A stretch of 64,000 nucleotides of DNA from Chitinophaga sp. CB10 (GTDB taxonomy: Bacteria; Bacteroidota; Bacteroidia; Chitinophagales; Chitinophagaceae): contig MLAV02000001.1 of NCBI GenBank assembly GCA_001870995.2, positions 434,001 to 498,000 on the forward strand, written 5' to 3'. Position numbers and translations under genes: made by a program. The notes below the pieces were generated by a model, which did not search any database, was not told the origin of the DNA, and saw nothing but the letters and a program-made list of their open reading frames with translations. This document shows positions 1 to 8,730 of the stretch, one piece after another. Numbering within the stretch: position 1 is the first letter of the stretch; each line of letters starts with the position of its first letter.

Positions 1-1460
1 CCAACTGGACAACTACCTTCACCAATATACGCAAGTGCAATACTTTCATTACCGAAGTACGTAAAAATGCCCGGAACTTTTCGGAGGAATGGTTGAACAG
101 GCGGCTGGATGAAGCCCGGTTCCTGCGCGCTTTTTATTACAGCCAGTTGTGGATGCACATTGGCGGACTCCCCATCATTACCGCGCCGGCAGACAGGCGT
201 ACCATGGACAGCGCTGCCATCTACACGCCCAGAAGCACCTTTGCTGAAACCGCTGATTTCATCACCACCCAGCTGGACTCCATCGTTAAAGGCGGTTACC
301 TGGCGGCTAAATACAACAAGGGCGATGCTAATGCCGGCAGGGCTACGTTGGGCGCTGCGCTGGCCCTAAAGGGATGGGTGGAGCTGTATGCGGCGAGCCC
401 GGCATTTAATGATGCGCAGCCCGCTGCCGGCAACGACCCTAACAAGGTAGCAGGATATAACAACTACGACGGACAACGCTGGGCCAAGGCAGCCGCTACC
501 TTCAAACAATTCATTGACCTTTATGGTAACGGCAGGGTATATGAGCTGTTTCCCAACACTGCCGCCATTTGGTATGAAGCGAATGAATACCATTCCGAAG
601 TGATCTGGGACCGCCAGGTGGTAGCAAATATTATGGGCTCCTCCTTTGAGCAATACGGCGGCCCCGTGTGGATCAACGGGGTGTACTACACCTGGGGGAA
701 TTACTGTCCTACCCAGGAACTGGTAGACCAGTTTTTCATGGCAAACGGAAAGCCTATCACCGACCCGGCTTCCGGCTATGACCCGCAACGGCCGTACACA
801 GGCCGTGAGAAGCGCTTCTACGACTGGATCGTGTACGATGGCGCTCCTTACAAAATGGACTGGATGGATAAAGCTGATACCATATTTACCCGCATCGACA
901 AAGTAAATCCTTCTAAAAACCAGATTGATTTCGGTACGGATGATGTAAGCAACACTGCCTATTATTTTAAGAAGCGGCTTAACCCATTGGTAAGGCCCGG
1001 CGGTGGCGCGGTAAGCGGCGCCAACTTCATCTATTACCGCTATGCGGAAGTATTGTTGGGATATGCGGAAGCGCAGAACGAAGCAGTGGGCCCCGACGCA
1101 AGTGTGTACGATGCCATCAACCAGATCCGCAAAAGGGCTAACCTGCCTAACCTGACGCCGGGGCTATCCCAGGCGGACATGCGCGCTGCTATCCGCCAGG
1201 AAAGAAGGGTAGAGCTGTGCTTTGAAAATAAGCGCTTCTATGATATTATCCGCTGGAAGACAGCCAACACTGTCATGAATGTGGACAAGCATGCGATGAA
1301 GATCTCGAATACCGTACCCGATAATAACTCCGGTGTGTGGAAGTACGAAGTGGTGCCGCTGAACCACCCGCATGTATTCACACAGAAAATGTACCTGAAC
1401 CCAGTGCCGCAGGATGCCATAGACCGGAATCCGCGTATTGTGCAGAACCCTGGTTATTAG
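1..1460 (+). CDS. SusD/RagB family nutrient-binding outer membrane protein (5' partial)
   Basis: The reading frame is open from the window edge to the TAG at 1458-1460, so the gene starts upstream. SusD proteins are surface lipoproteins that bind glycans or other nutrients and lid a SusC TonB transporter. The visible part has the SusD layout: an early helix reading RLDEARFLRAFYY, then TPR-like helices, and a C-terminal half with YYRYAEVLLGYAEAQNEA, INQIRKRANLP, RQERRVELCFENKRFYDIIRWK and the terminal LNPVPQDAIDRNPRIVQNPGY, which is typical of the family end. About 485 residues are visible; the lipoprotein signal is missing. Its SusC partner is presumably just upstream, outside the window. The substrate cannot be told. 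An internal TTG at 93 is not the start. Confidence 0.93.
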   Translation, partial: NWTTTFTNIRKCNTFITEVRKNARNFSEEWLNRRLDEARFLRAFYYSQLWMHIGGLPIITAPADRRTMDSAAIYTPRSTFAETADFITTQLDSIVKGGYLAAKYNKGDANAGRATLGAALALKGWVELYAASPAFNDAQPAAGNDPNKVAGYNNYDGQRWAKAAATFKQFIDLYGNGRVYELFPNTAAIWYEANEYHSEVIWDRQVVANIMGSSFEQYGGPVWINGVYYTWGNYCPTQELVDQFFMANGKPITDPASGYDPQRPYTGREKRFYDWIVYDGAPYKMDWMDKADTIFTRIDKVNPSKNQIDFGTDDVSNTAYYFKKRLNPLVRPGGGAVSGANFIYYRYAEVLLGYAEAQNEAVGPDASVYDAINQIRKRANLPNLTPGLSQADMRAAIRQERRVELCFENKRFYDIIRWKTANTVMNVDKHAMKISNTVPDNNSGVWKYEVVPLNHPHVFTQKMYLNPVPQDAIDRNPRIVQNPGY

Positions 1461-1566
1461 CAGGAAAGAAGAAACCTTTTCCTGCATTCTTTTATCTATA
1501 AAATGATAGCTCCATTGCGTATGGACAGAGAAATAATAGGGTAGGAATGAAAGTGACGGGAATGAA

Positions 1567-1600
1567 AAAGCCTTCATGATCTTTTGATTGTGAAGGCTTT
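1567..1600. terminator. Hairpin downstream of susD
   Basis: Ten-base arms AAAGCCTTCA and TGAAGGCTTT flank a 14-base loop about 107 bases after the susD stop. The run of T after the stem is short on the plus strand and longer on the minus strand, so it could end susD transcription or read-through past the tRNA. Function is inferred. Confidence 0.45.
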
Positions 1601-1785
1601 GCTGTGAATGGCTGCATAGAGGTTACATGGAGCAATTCTCACATGAGATGAAATATGATAATCACCCGGGCGGTTATTGCAACCAGGGAAATAATATTAG
1701 CTGCGCTGTGAAAATATTATCAACTTTACTGCGGGGATGCATATAATCGAAAAAATTTGGCGGGCAGGAAATCAAAGAAAAAAGA

Positions 1786-1810
1786 AAAGGCCATCGTGCT
1801 GATGGCCTTT
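1786..1810 (-). terminator. Intrinsic terminator of tRNA-Leu
   Basis: Arms AAAGGCCATC and GATGGCCTTT with a 5-base loop lie 19 bases beyond the 3' end of the tRNA. Read on the minus strand the stem is followed by a T-rich run, TTTTCTTTTTTCTTT, as expected for a factor-independent terminator. Confidence 0.8.
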
Positions 1811-1828
1811 ATAGCAATTTGATACTTA

Positions 1829-1915
1829 TGGTGCCCAGAACAGGAATCGAACCTGCACTCCGTTGCCGAAACAAGATTTTGAGTCTAGCGCGTCTACCAA
1901 TTCCGCCATCTGGGC
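1829..1915 (-). tRNA. tRNA-Leu (anticodon CAA)
   Basis: The minus strand folds as a class II tRNA. The 7-bp acceptor stem GCCCAGA/TCTGGGC is perfect, the D-arm reads GGCGGAATTGGTAGACGCG, the anticodon loop is CTCAAAA (anticodon CAA at 1879-1881), a long variable arm TTTCGGCAAC follows, and the T-arm contains GGTTCGATTCC. The discriminator base is A at 1832 and CCA is encoded at 1829-1831. The long variable arm and the A discriminator fit leucine; the CAA anticodon reads UUG codons. The small plus-strand frame across this region is an artefact. Confidence 0.97.
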
Positions 1916-2233
1916 AAATGCCTTTTGCACTGCTTTCCGCCGTAGCGGGATGCAAATGTAGGAATAAAATTTTAATAAACAAATATTTATTTTTTGTTCA
2001 GCCTAAATATTATAAAATCAGGGATATAACAGTTGGATATATCGGATAAAGATTCTATTTTACATGAAATGATCTATACCTCATGATAAGTTAATTCCCC
2101 AGGTACTGAGCATTGCTGTCCTGACCTCGCCACCCAACATTAAACACTGAGCTATGTAGTGTTGCATCCCCATGTAATACTCATCGCTGTCTTTAAATGA
2201 ATAATTCGTCAATCAAGATTAACACTCCCTTAC
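1916..2233. other. AT-rich intergenic region before the 2.2 kb gene
   Basis: No gene is seen. This stretch should hold the promoters of the leftward tRNA and of the rightward gene at 2234. A short inverted repeat AACACT-(9)-AGTGTT lies at about 2141-2161. No clear TANNTTTG box with a well-spaced -33 element could be picked by eye. Confidence 0.5.
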
Positions 2234-4840
2234 ATGAAAAAACAACTGATTGTCCATCACTGTAGAAGCTACATGGGTAGGCTTTTACGGATTACCCTAA
2301 CTATGATGTGGCTGGGTATCGTGCTGGATTCCGCCGGACAGGTAGACAAACCACGGTGGAAACCGAAGAGTTTTGAAATTAAAATAGATGAAAATGGTAT
2401 GCTGCGCGAACTGCCCCCTTACGCCCTCGTGACAGACAAAACATACGAAATCAAGGTGATTATTGATTCTATGCCCGGCCAGCAGGAAAAGCTGTTGAAA
2501 TTCCTTGCTGAAAAATCCCTGGAAAGTTATAATCAAATACAGGATGATATTGCCAGGGCGAATGATTTATTTGGAGCTGCGGCTACCCAGGACCTCCTGG
2601 AGGATTTAAAGGCGGTAAACACGATTGCCAGTATGGAACGCAATGATGCATTAAATGCACTGCAGGATAGCAATTGCCGAAGCCTTACCTCGTTTATAAG
2701 CAAAGATGTTTTAAAGGATTTGCTTTTTGATCGCCAGATGAAGTTAAGTGTCAATGGCAAAACATATTCATTTGATTACAAGAAAGGTTTTGATACTACC
2801 CTTATAATAACGGCTGATCAGTCAGAAAACCGGATCAACGTGGTGGTGGAAGATAAAGTTAAAATGTTCCTGAAAGCCTATTTTGACAGTACGCTTTCAA
2901 AAGAAAACCTGGATGCCCAATTGAAAAATGTGAACATTCAACGGTTCTATACACAGGATGTCCCGGCTGCGAAATTGACTTACGACGCAATTAAAAGCCT
3001 GCTGGATACACTCACAAAGGCCGATACGCCCGTGCTTTGTAACACCGGCCTAATGCAGCGCTATCATGACCTGAAGAATCGGACTTCCCTTTTTTACAAC
3101 CTGGTCCATTCAAAATGGATGCTATACTGGAGCTGGTACACCGGCAGTAATTTTCGCCTTAACCCCCTGCCATTTACTGATGAAGCCCGGCTTCCAGCAT
3201 CGTACGCCATGCTGGAAGCGGACAAGGATACTTACCGCCGCTACCTGGATTCCGTCATTTCGCTGATGCTGCGTGCGGATCAGCTCAATACCGCCAAAAC
3301 AGATTATAAGCATATGGACAGCCTGTTGCAGGAGCGGCAAAGTAACCGTTTTGCCACTGCCAGGATACAGGCCCTTAAAGCAGTGAATAAAGAGCAGGCC
3401 ACAGCCATGCAGCAAACCATGTGGACGGCCAACAGCATCATCACCATAAATGTAGAAAAGAAAAAGCGTCGCAAACTGATCCTCCGGGCCTATAACGCCT
3501 CAGATAAACTGAAAGGCGGCAGTATGCCGGAAGCAGTGCCAACAGACACCAGGGTAGTGGCCGTGGCTTATAACATTCCGCAGAAAAAAGAAGTTACGTT
3601 TAAGGAAAACGCCAGCCCGATAGAGGACAAGTCGGCAGCAGTGAAAGATGTCAATTCAGCCCTGGATATTGCCGGTACGGGAATTGGCGGCGCAGCAAAA
3701 ACTTCGTCTGCGTTTAGCCAAATAGTATCGGGTTTCCGTGCAAAAGACTATAAGCCTGGTTTAACAATAACGCCAGTCGAAAACCAGGAAAGTATTAATA
3801 AACTGTATGAGAGGGAATCTAATAACCCTTATCAGATGCGATTGACCAAAGATCCCCAGGGCAATAGTGTCTTGCTGATGTTGGTGCATAATGGCCAGGA
3901 GCTTAAACATGCCAACCTTACCGAAACGGCCTTAGATTTTCTGGCGGAAAAGAATCTGAAGTGTGATTCATTCCCGGATAAAGTACTACAGAAAATACGC
4001 GGCTTTCAGGAAGTTACTGTGAACTTAGGGACGATTGAAGCTGTTGCCTCCAATGGATTTAAGGAGAAAGTTAAGGCTTATGCCGATAGCGTAAACCACA
4101 TCATAGCGGAAGTATATAAACAGGAGATGGATTTGATAATTAATGACCTTACGGATCTCGCTAAGAAGTGGGGTGTCGTTGCCGCATTCGGAGAATACCC
4201 CCGCTACATTCTCCCTCCCGCTAAATTTGAAAGCAACACAGATACCACCCCGGCATACCGGAATAAAATCTTTCTCCTGGCTAACGAAACTTCCGCTCAA
4301 AAGAAAAGTTTTGAGTTAGCGCTTGTTGATTCCAAAACCCAGGCAACGCAATTCACTTACAAGGGTAGTTATAAAACCTCCCCGGAACACCTTTTTACAG
4401 CCAGTATAGGCGTACTGAACCTCGTTTCGCCTGTCTACCAGGTGAATGCCACCATGGAAAATGGAGCCATCAGGACCTCCGTTGATGAGGAGAGGGTCAG
4501 GTTGTTTGCAGGATTGCACCTGCATCCATGGAAGATACTGTTGACGAACGACAAGCCAATTTGGCAACTGTGTGGCAGAGATTTCTTCAGCAGGGTTTCA
4601 TTATTTGCCGGCGTCAGCTTCCCCAAGCCACTGTACAACCCTCATGCTGGACTGTCTTTTGATATTTGGGCCGGCATCAAAGCCAATGTAGGATACCACT
4701 GGTACAGGTACACGGAATACACAGTAGTGAATAATCAAATTACGGATGAAAAATCGCGTTATCGCAAACAGGGCCTATGGTACGGCATCAGTATCGACCC
4801 TGTTACATTCGCAAAAATCATTGGACTCTTAAATCTTTAA
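2234..4840 (+). CDS. Large exported protein of unknown function
   Basis: I do not recognise this 868-residue protein. It starts with a signal-peptide-like segment; MGRLLRITLTMMWLGIVLDS from an internal ATG at 2273 makes a better signal than the first ATG. The middle (about residues 90-420) is charged and helical, with several stretches that could form coiled coil. The last 120 residues are rich in aromatic and glycine residues (RVSLFAGVSFPKPLYN, YHWYRYTEYTVV, GLWYGISIDP), which looks like outer membrane or surface beta structure. The stop is four bases before the start of the lipoprotein gene at 4845, so the two are surely co-transcribed and probably act together at the cell envelope. No enzyme motif is seen. 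Confidence 0.8.
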   Translation: MKKQLIVHHCRSYMGRLLRITLTMMWLGIVLDSAGQVDKPRWKPKSFEIKIDENGMLRELPPYALVTDKTYEIKVIIDSMPGQQEKLLKFLAEKSLESYNQIQDDIARANDLFGAAATQDLLEDLKAVNTIASMERNDALNALQDSNCRSLTSFISKDVLKDLLFDRQMKLSVNGKTYSFDYKKGFDTTLIITADQSENRINVVVEDKVKMFLKAYFDSTLSKENLDAQLKNVNIQRFYTQDVPAAKLTYDAIKSLLDTLTKADTPVLCNTGLMQRYHDLKNRTSLFYNLVHSKWMLYWSWYTGSNFRLNPLPFTDEARLPASYAMLEADKDTYRRYLDSVISLMLRADQLNTAKTDYKHMDSLLQERQSNRFATARIQALKAVNKEQATAMQQTMWTANSIITINVEKKKRRKLILRAYNASDKLKGGSMPEAVPTDTRVVAVAYNIPQKKEVTFKENASPIEDKSAAVKDVNSALDIAGTGIGGAAKTSSAFSQIVSGFRAKDYKPGLTITPVENQESINKLYERESNNPYQMRLTKDPQGNSVLLMLVHNGQELKHANLTETALDFLAEKNLKCDSFPDKVLQKIRGFQEVTVNLGTIEAVASNGFKEKVKAYADSVNHIIAEVYKQEMDLIINDLTDLAKKWGVVAAFGEYPRYILPPAKFESNTDTTPAYRNKIFLLANETSAQKKSFELALVDSKTQATQFTYKGSYKTSPEHLFTASIGVLNLVSPVYQVNATMENGAIRTSVDEERVRLFAGLHLHPWKILLTNDKPIWQLCGRDFFSRVSLFAGVSFPKPLYNPHAGLSFDIWAGIKANVGYHWYRYTEYTVVNNQITDEKSRYRKQGLWYGISIDPVTFAKIIGLLNL

Positions 4841-4844
4841 GCAA

Positions 4845-5825
4845 ATGAAATCCATATATATCCTTCTGATCGGGTGCCTGCTCGCTGTAAGCTGTGAATA
4901 TGAGCCCGTTGGCGACCTTGCCGGCACTTCCTACATCCGCGGCAGGCTGATGCTGGTAGATAATATTACACAGTCCGCCAATTACCAGCCACTGGGGAAG
5001 AAGCGGGTGCTGCTGAACTATCCTGACCGGGACTCCCTCAATTACCTGTTCAGCACCGTTACAGATGATAACGGTTACTTTATCTTTGAGCATCTCAAGG
5101 AATTCCAGCCATATAAGGTCTACTACGAAGATACCATCAAGGGCGTGCTGTATAGCGCCAGGGGCGAAGCCAGGCCTCCCATGGATACCCTGTTGCTGGT
5201 GGCGGAAGTAGCACGGACAAAGCAAAGAGGTATTCATATCACGGTGGTAGGGAGCGATGGGGGAACAGTGGCGAATGTGCCAATTTGTATTTTCAATTCT
5301 GCCACACTTTCCTATAAAAATAATACCTGCGATGGCAGTAACTATTCCATCACTACAGATGCCACCGGAAAAGCCTTTAAATTTGATATCCCGGCCGGTA
5401 CTTATTACATCCTTGCAAAAGTGAAGATGGGAGAACAGCAGATCGTCGTTAAGCAGGATAATGTAGTCGTAACGGACAGTATTGAATTCCGCACGCTTAC
5501 CGCCGCAGGCCCCGGCGCCACCAACGGCATTAAGTTCGTTACCCGCGACGCCACAGGCGCTATTATCCCGGGCGCGAATATCTGCATCTTCACCAGCCCC
5601 TATTTATTCCAGCGAAGCCTGTGCGATGGCAGCAACTATCAGCTGATGTCTGACGCAGCAGGGAATGCTTCCATCAGCGCGATCCCACCGGCTACCTATT
5701 ACGTGAAAGCCAGCTGGGTAACCAAAGATACCCTCGCTGCACATAAAGATACCCTGGTAGGTACCGCCACTATTGACCTCCAGTCATCAGTACTCACCCA
5801 GGTCATGACGCTGCAACATCCGTAA
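4845..5825 (+). CDS. Lipoprotein with duplicated carboxypeptidase-regulatory-like domain
   Basis: This 326-residue protein has a lipoprotein signal, MKSIYILLIGCLLAVSC, with Cys17 as the lipidation site. An N-terminal part of about 110 residues is followed by two copies of a unit of about 100 residues. Both copies carry ICIF(N/T)S, then CDGSNY, then a turn and IPAGTYYILAK or IPPATYYVKAS. Such beta-sandwich units resemble the carboxypeptidase regulatory-like (transthyretin-like) fold common in surface proteins of Bacteroidota; this assignment is by general pattern. It is the second gene of an operon with the large exported protein upstream and is followed by a strong terminator. Role unknown, likely surface structure or ligand binding. 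Confidence 0.8.
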   Translation: MKSIYILLIGCLLAVSCEYEPVGDLAGTSYIRGRLMLVDNITQSANYQPLGKKRVLLNYPDRDSLNYLFSTVTDDNGYFIFEHLKEFQPYKVYYEDTIKGVLYSARGEARPPMDTLLLVAEVARTKQRGIHITVVGSDGGTVANVPICIFNSATLSYKNNTCDGSNYSITTDATGKAFKFDIPAGTYYILAKVKMGEQQIVVKQDNVVVTDSIEFRTLTAAGPGATNGIKFVTRDATGAIIPGANICIFTSPYLFQRSLCDGSNYQLMSDAAGNASISAIPPATYYVKASWVTKDTLAAHKDTLVGTATIDLQSSVLTQVMTLQHP

Positions 5826-5848
5826 TTGCAATATGCTAAAAGTTCTTT

Positions 5849-5884
5849 AAAGATCCCGGCCACAATAGCGGCCGGGATCTTTTG
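5849..5884 (+). terminator. Intrinsic terminator of the 2.2-5.8 kb operon
   Basis: Thirteen-base arms AAAGATCCCGGCC and GGCCGGGATCTTT are separated by 8 bases and followed by T residues, 24 bases after the lipoprotein stop. It closes the two-gene operon. Confidence 0.88.
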
Positions 5885-5978
5885 TTTGGAAGGTGGCTAC
5901 GGGATTCATCCTACCGGCTGAAAATCTCTAATATCCTTTTCCATTTCCCCTACTATTTGTAATTTTGGAATAGCTGTA

Positions 5979-6713
5979 ATGAAATACTTAGAAACACTAC
6001 CCACGCCATCACTAACTCCCTTTATTCACTCATTTTGGGAGCTGAAAGGCGATGCTGCGGATGAACAATGGGAACGGATTTTCCCCGATGGATGTGCAGG
6101 CATCCTCATCAACTTAGGGGATACTTCCCTCACCGATAACGGCAGGACCAAACTGGAACCTGGCCGCACCTACGCGGTAGGCGCCATGACCACGTATAAA
6201 GATAACTTCATCACACAGGATACCCGCCTGCTGGGCGTGTGTTTAAAACCAGGCGCCTTCTCCAGCTTCTACCACTTCGCCCCGCAAAGTGAAATACTCG
6301 ACCAAACCGTTTTGCTGGAGCCAACACACGCGTTTAACCCGGATAAACTGGTTAAAGATCCTATCCATTATTTAAACGGCTATTTCGCGAGCAGGCTGCA
6401 ACGTAAAAGCAACGGCCTGGAACCGGTGATCGCCACTATCCACCGGGCAAAAGGCCGGGTAAGTATATCCCATGTCGCTAAAAGTCACTTCACCACCGTA
6501 AGGCAGCTGGAGCGTAAATTCAAACTACAGGTAGGCATTTCCCCGAAAGAATACGCCAATATCATCCGCTTTCAACACACCCTGTCCGCCATCCGGGATA
6601 AAGAAGAGGAGAGGAGCCTGCTGGATATCGCGTATGAATGCGGTTACTACGACCATTCCCACCTGGCAAATGATATTAAAAAACACACCGGGATGATTCC
6701 CTCTCAACTTTAA
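5979..6713 (+). CDS. AraC family transcriptional regulator
   Basis: This 244-residue protein has an N-terminal sensing part of the DUF6597 type (SFWELKG near residue 18, FPDGCAGILINLGD, LLGVCLKPGAF near residue 90). The C-terminal AraC DNA-binding domain spans about residues 145-244, with two helix-turn-helix segments including TTVRQLERKFKLQVGISPKEYANIIRF (shown in part) and LLDIAYECGYYDHSHLANDIKKHTG. The N-terminal type is widespread in small AraC regulators of Bacteroidota; its ligand is unknown. A TAATTTTG box a few bases upstream of the start fits the -7 consensus of the phylum. It may control the reductase and methyltransferase genes that follow, but this is only positional inference. 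Confidence 0.9.
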   Translation: MKYLETLPTPSLTPFIHSFWELKGDAADEQWERIFPDGCAGILINLGDTSLTDNGRTKLEPGRTYAVGAMTTYKDNFITQDTRLLGVCLKPGAFSSFYHFAPQSEILDQTVLLEPTHAFNPDKLVKDPIHYLNGYFASRLQRKSNGLEPVIATIHRAKGRVSISHVAKSHFTTVRQLERKFKLQVGISPKEYANIIRFQHTLSAIRDKEEERSLLDIAYECGYYDHSHLANDIKKHTGMIPSQL

Positions 6714-6753
6714 TTTTGTCGCATTTTTCCAAAACCCGAATGACCAGCAAACC

Positions 6754-6761
6754 TATTTTTG
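6754..6761 (+). promoter_or_regulatory. Candidate -7 promoter box (TATTTTTG) for the reductase gene
   Basis: TATTTTTG matches the Bacteroidota -7 consensus TANNTTTG and ends 24 bases before the ATG at 6786. No convincing -33 TTTG element is seen at the usual distance, so the call is tentative. Confidence 0.4.
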
Positions 6762-6785
6762 TGTAAAGAAAAAAATCAGTAGCAA

Positions 6786-7331
6786 ATGCGTAAATTATCA
6801 CTTTTCATCGCCACTAGCCTGGATGGTTATATTGCAAAGCTGAATGATGACCTGGGTTTCCTCAAGCTGGTAGAAAAAGAAGGGGAAGATTATGGATATG
6901 CCCAATTCACCAGCAACATCGACACGATTCTCATTGGCAGAAAAACTTATGATTACGTTGTAAGAGAAATCGGAACTTCCCATTATGATAACGGTGAACG
7001 GGATATTTATGTCGTAACCAGGCAGGAGAAACCGGATACAGGCAGGATTAAATTTTATGCCGGCAGCCTGGCCGAATTGGTGAAGAAACTAAAAGCCCAG
7101 CCGGGGAAAGATATTTATTGCGACGGTGGGGCAGAGGTGATCAATGAATTACTCAACCATGACCTGATAGATGAGATGACCATTTCCATCGTGCCGGTGT
7201 TGCTAGGCAGCGGAACCCGCCTTTTCAAGGACGGACGGCCTGAACAACTGCTGGAACTGTTAGCGGTTAAGACGTTTGACACCGGGTTAACACAATTGCA
7301 TTTTCGCAGGAAACACGCTGACGGGAAATAG
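6786..7331 (+). CDS. Dihydrofolate reductase family protein (RibD C-terminal type)
   Basis: This 181-residue protein begins MRKLSLFIATSLDGYIA, the N-terminal strand and catalytic-loop pattern of the RibD C-terminal/dihydrofolate-reductase-like fold. It also has TILIGRKTYDYV, the GKDIYCDGGAEVINELL nucleotide-binding turn near residue 115, and DEMTISIVPVLLGSGTRLF. These small stand-alone proteins (YyaP/YwjB group) are thought to be NADPH-dependent reductases, but substrates are usually unknown; it should not be read as the folate enzyme. It lies 72 bases after the AraC gene on the same strand. Confidence 0.92.
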   Translation: MRKLSLFIATSLDGYIAKLNDDLGFLKLVEKEGEDYGYAQFTSNIDTILIGRKTYDYVVREIGTSHYDNGERDIYVVTRQEKPDTGRIKFYAGSLAELVKKLKAQPGKDIYCDGGAEVINELLNHDLIDEMTISIVPVLLGSGTRLFKDGRPEQLLELLAVKTFDTGLTQLHFRRKHADGK

Positions 7332-7438
7332 CCGCCTGGCTTCCGGGTATTACGTGATTAATATTTTATGGCTAAATTAGTGGATGCACTTTACCGCTAT
7401 TTACAGTGGCAGGTAATATTAAAACCAACAGTGAAACC

Positions 7439-8287
7439 ATGGAACACAAAAACAATCCTCAGCCGGACAATACCGCAGCCCGAACCGCCTTATGGAGAGC
7501 CCTCCATGTTTTTGCGGATGAGCAGCCTTACATTATCGAAGACAAAGTAGGCTACGAACTACTCCAGCCCGAACAGGATTGGCAGGAACGGCCGGACATG
7601 AAGTACACAAAGCGGTTACGCGCTTCCATCGTTGCCCGTGCCCGTTTTGTTGAAGACATGGCAAAGGACCAGATCAACCAGGGCGTTAAACAATACGTGC
7701 TGCTCGGCGCCGGGCTCGATAGCTTTGCCCAGCGAAATAAAAACCTCGCCCGCGAAGTGGATATCTACGAAATTGACCAGCCGGAAACCCTGGCCTGGAA
7801 GCAGGAAAAGCTCGTGGAAAACGGCTATTCGATCCCGGATCACCTTCATTTCGTGCCGGTAAATTTTGAAACCTCCTCCTGGTGGGATGAATTATTGAAG
7901 CAGGGTTTTGACTTTTCACAGCGGGCCTTTGTTTCCTGCACGGGCGTAACGCTGTATCTCACCAGGGAAGCCATTACGGACACGCTGCGTAAATTGACTT
8001 CCCTGGCCCCGGGCTCCACCATCGCTATCGCATTCTACCTGCCCATAGCGGAACTCGACCCGGAAGATCAGCCCATGCAGGAAATGGCCAATAAAGGAGC
8101 CGCCGCTGCCGGCACGCCGTTCGTGAGCTTTTTCCCCGTAGCTGCCGTTGAAAAAATGGCGAATGAAATAGGACTGAAAGCAGTACGGACAGTTTCAACG
8201 AAAGACATGGAAGAAAAATATTTCAAAGGAAGAAAAGACCAGCTGACACCCGCCAGCGGAGAATTTTTCCTGGTAGCCAGGATATAA
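7439..8287 (+). CDS. Class I SAM-dependent methyltransferase (leucine carboxyl methyltransferase-like)
   Basis: From the ATG at 7439 the product has 282 residues. An in-frame GTG at 7406 would add 11 residues that look non-coding, so the ATG is preferred. The fold is that of the LCMT/PPM family (TIGR00027-like): KYTKRLRASIVARARFVED, then the SAM-binding YVLLGAGLDSFAQR, the acidic VDIYEIDQPETLAWKQEKL, and AFVSCTGVTLYLTREAITDTL. Members in bacteria methylate small carboxylates or polyketide intermediates, but the substrate here is not predictable. It lies about 110 bases after the reductase and may be co-regulated with it. It is followed by 443 bases without a gene. Confidence 0.9.
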   Translation: MEHKNNPQPDNTAARTALWRALHVFADEQPYIIEDKVGYELLQPEQDWQERPDMKYTKRLRASIVARARFVEDMAKDQINQGVKQYVLLGAGLDSFAQRNKNLAREVDIYEIDQPETLAWKQEKLVENGYSIPDHLHFVPVNFETSSWWDELLKQGFDFSQRAFVSCTGVTLYLTREAITDTLRKLTSLAPGSTIAIAFYLPIAELDPEDQPMQEMANKGAAAAGTPFVSFFPVAAVEKMANEIGLKAVRTVSTKDMEEKYFKGRKDQLTPASGEFFLVARI

Positions 8288-8730
8288 TATCCACCCCAAA
8301 AAACAACTGCGATCATTTTACATCCATCCTGCATTAAGTAACCCATTTTTCCGAAAGAAAAAATAAAAATATCCGCCGCAAAAAAATGTAGGAAATTGAA
8401 AAAATATTATATCTTCATCCACACAGAATAGAAATTGACCCAGTGATGTTGAAGACCCATAGTTAATCCTGTAACTACCATGAAACGGCTGATGAACCCA
8501 AAGACTCAAAATGACCTAATTATGAACCTGTTTATTTAAAACTAAAATCAAATTTTACTGTCCGGCTAAAATGATCTGTTGAGCTAAACACAGTTCACCT
8601 GCGGGTAAACAGTTTTGTCGAGTATTACCTAAGCACATAAGGCGTTCATAACTGATGAACTCCTCCTGTAATTCTTTGCCCTAACTTTTCCTGGCCCGAT
8701 TGCCAGCCGGACGATCATGTAAATAACCGA
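8288..8730. other. Long intergenic region upstream of the radical SAM RiPP cassette
   Basis: These 443 AT-rich bases hold no gene that I can support on either strand. They precede the TonB-type gene at 8731 and must contain the promoter of the RiPP cassette, probably with a long 5' leader. No terminator with a clear stem was seen after the methyltransferase gene. Confidence 0.55.

Larger units (their letters stand above)
1461..1828. other. Intergenic region between SusD and tRNA-Leu
   Basis: No credible gene is seen in these 368 bases. The stretch holds two hairpins, listed separately: a weak one at 1567-1600 and the tRNA terminator at 1786-1810. Antisense frames that run out of susD into this stretch lack any family features and are taken as shadows. 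Confidence 0.6.

Noticed and set aside
1819..2049. 76-codon plus-strand frame over the tRNA
   Set aside because: It runs through the antisense of tRNA-Leu and its flanks and has no protein-like features.
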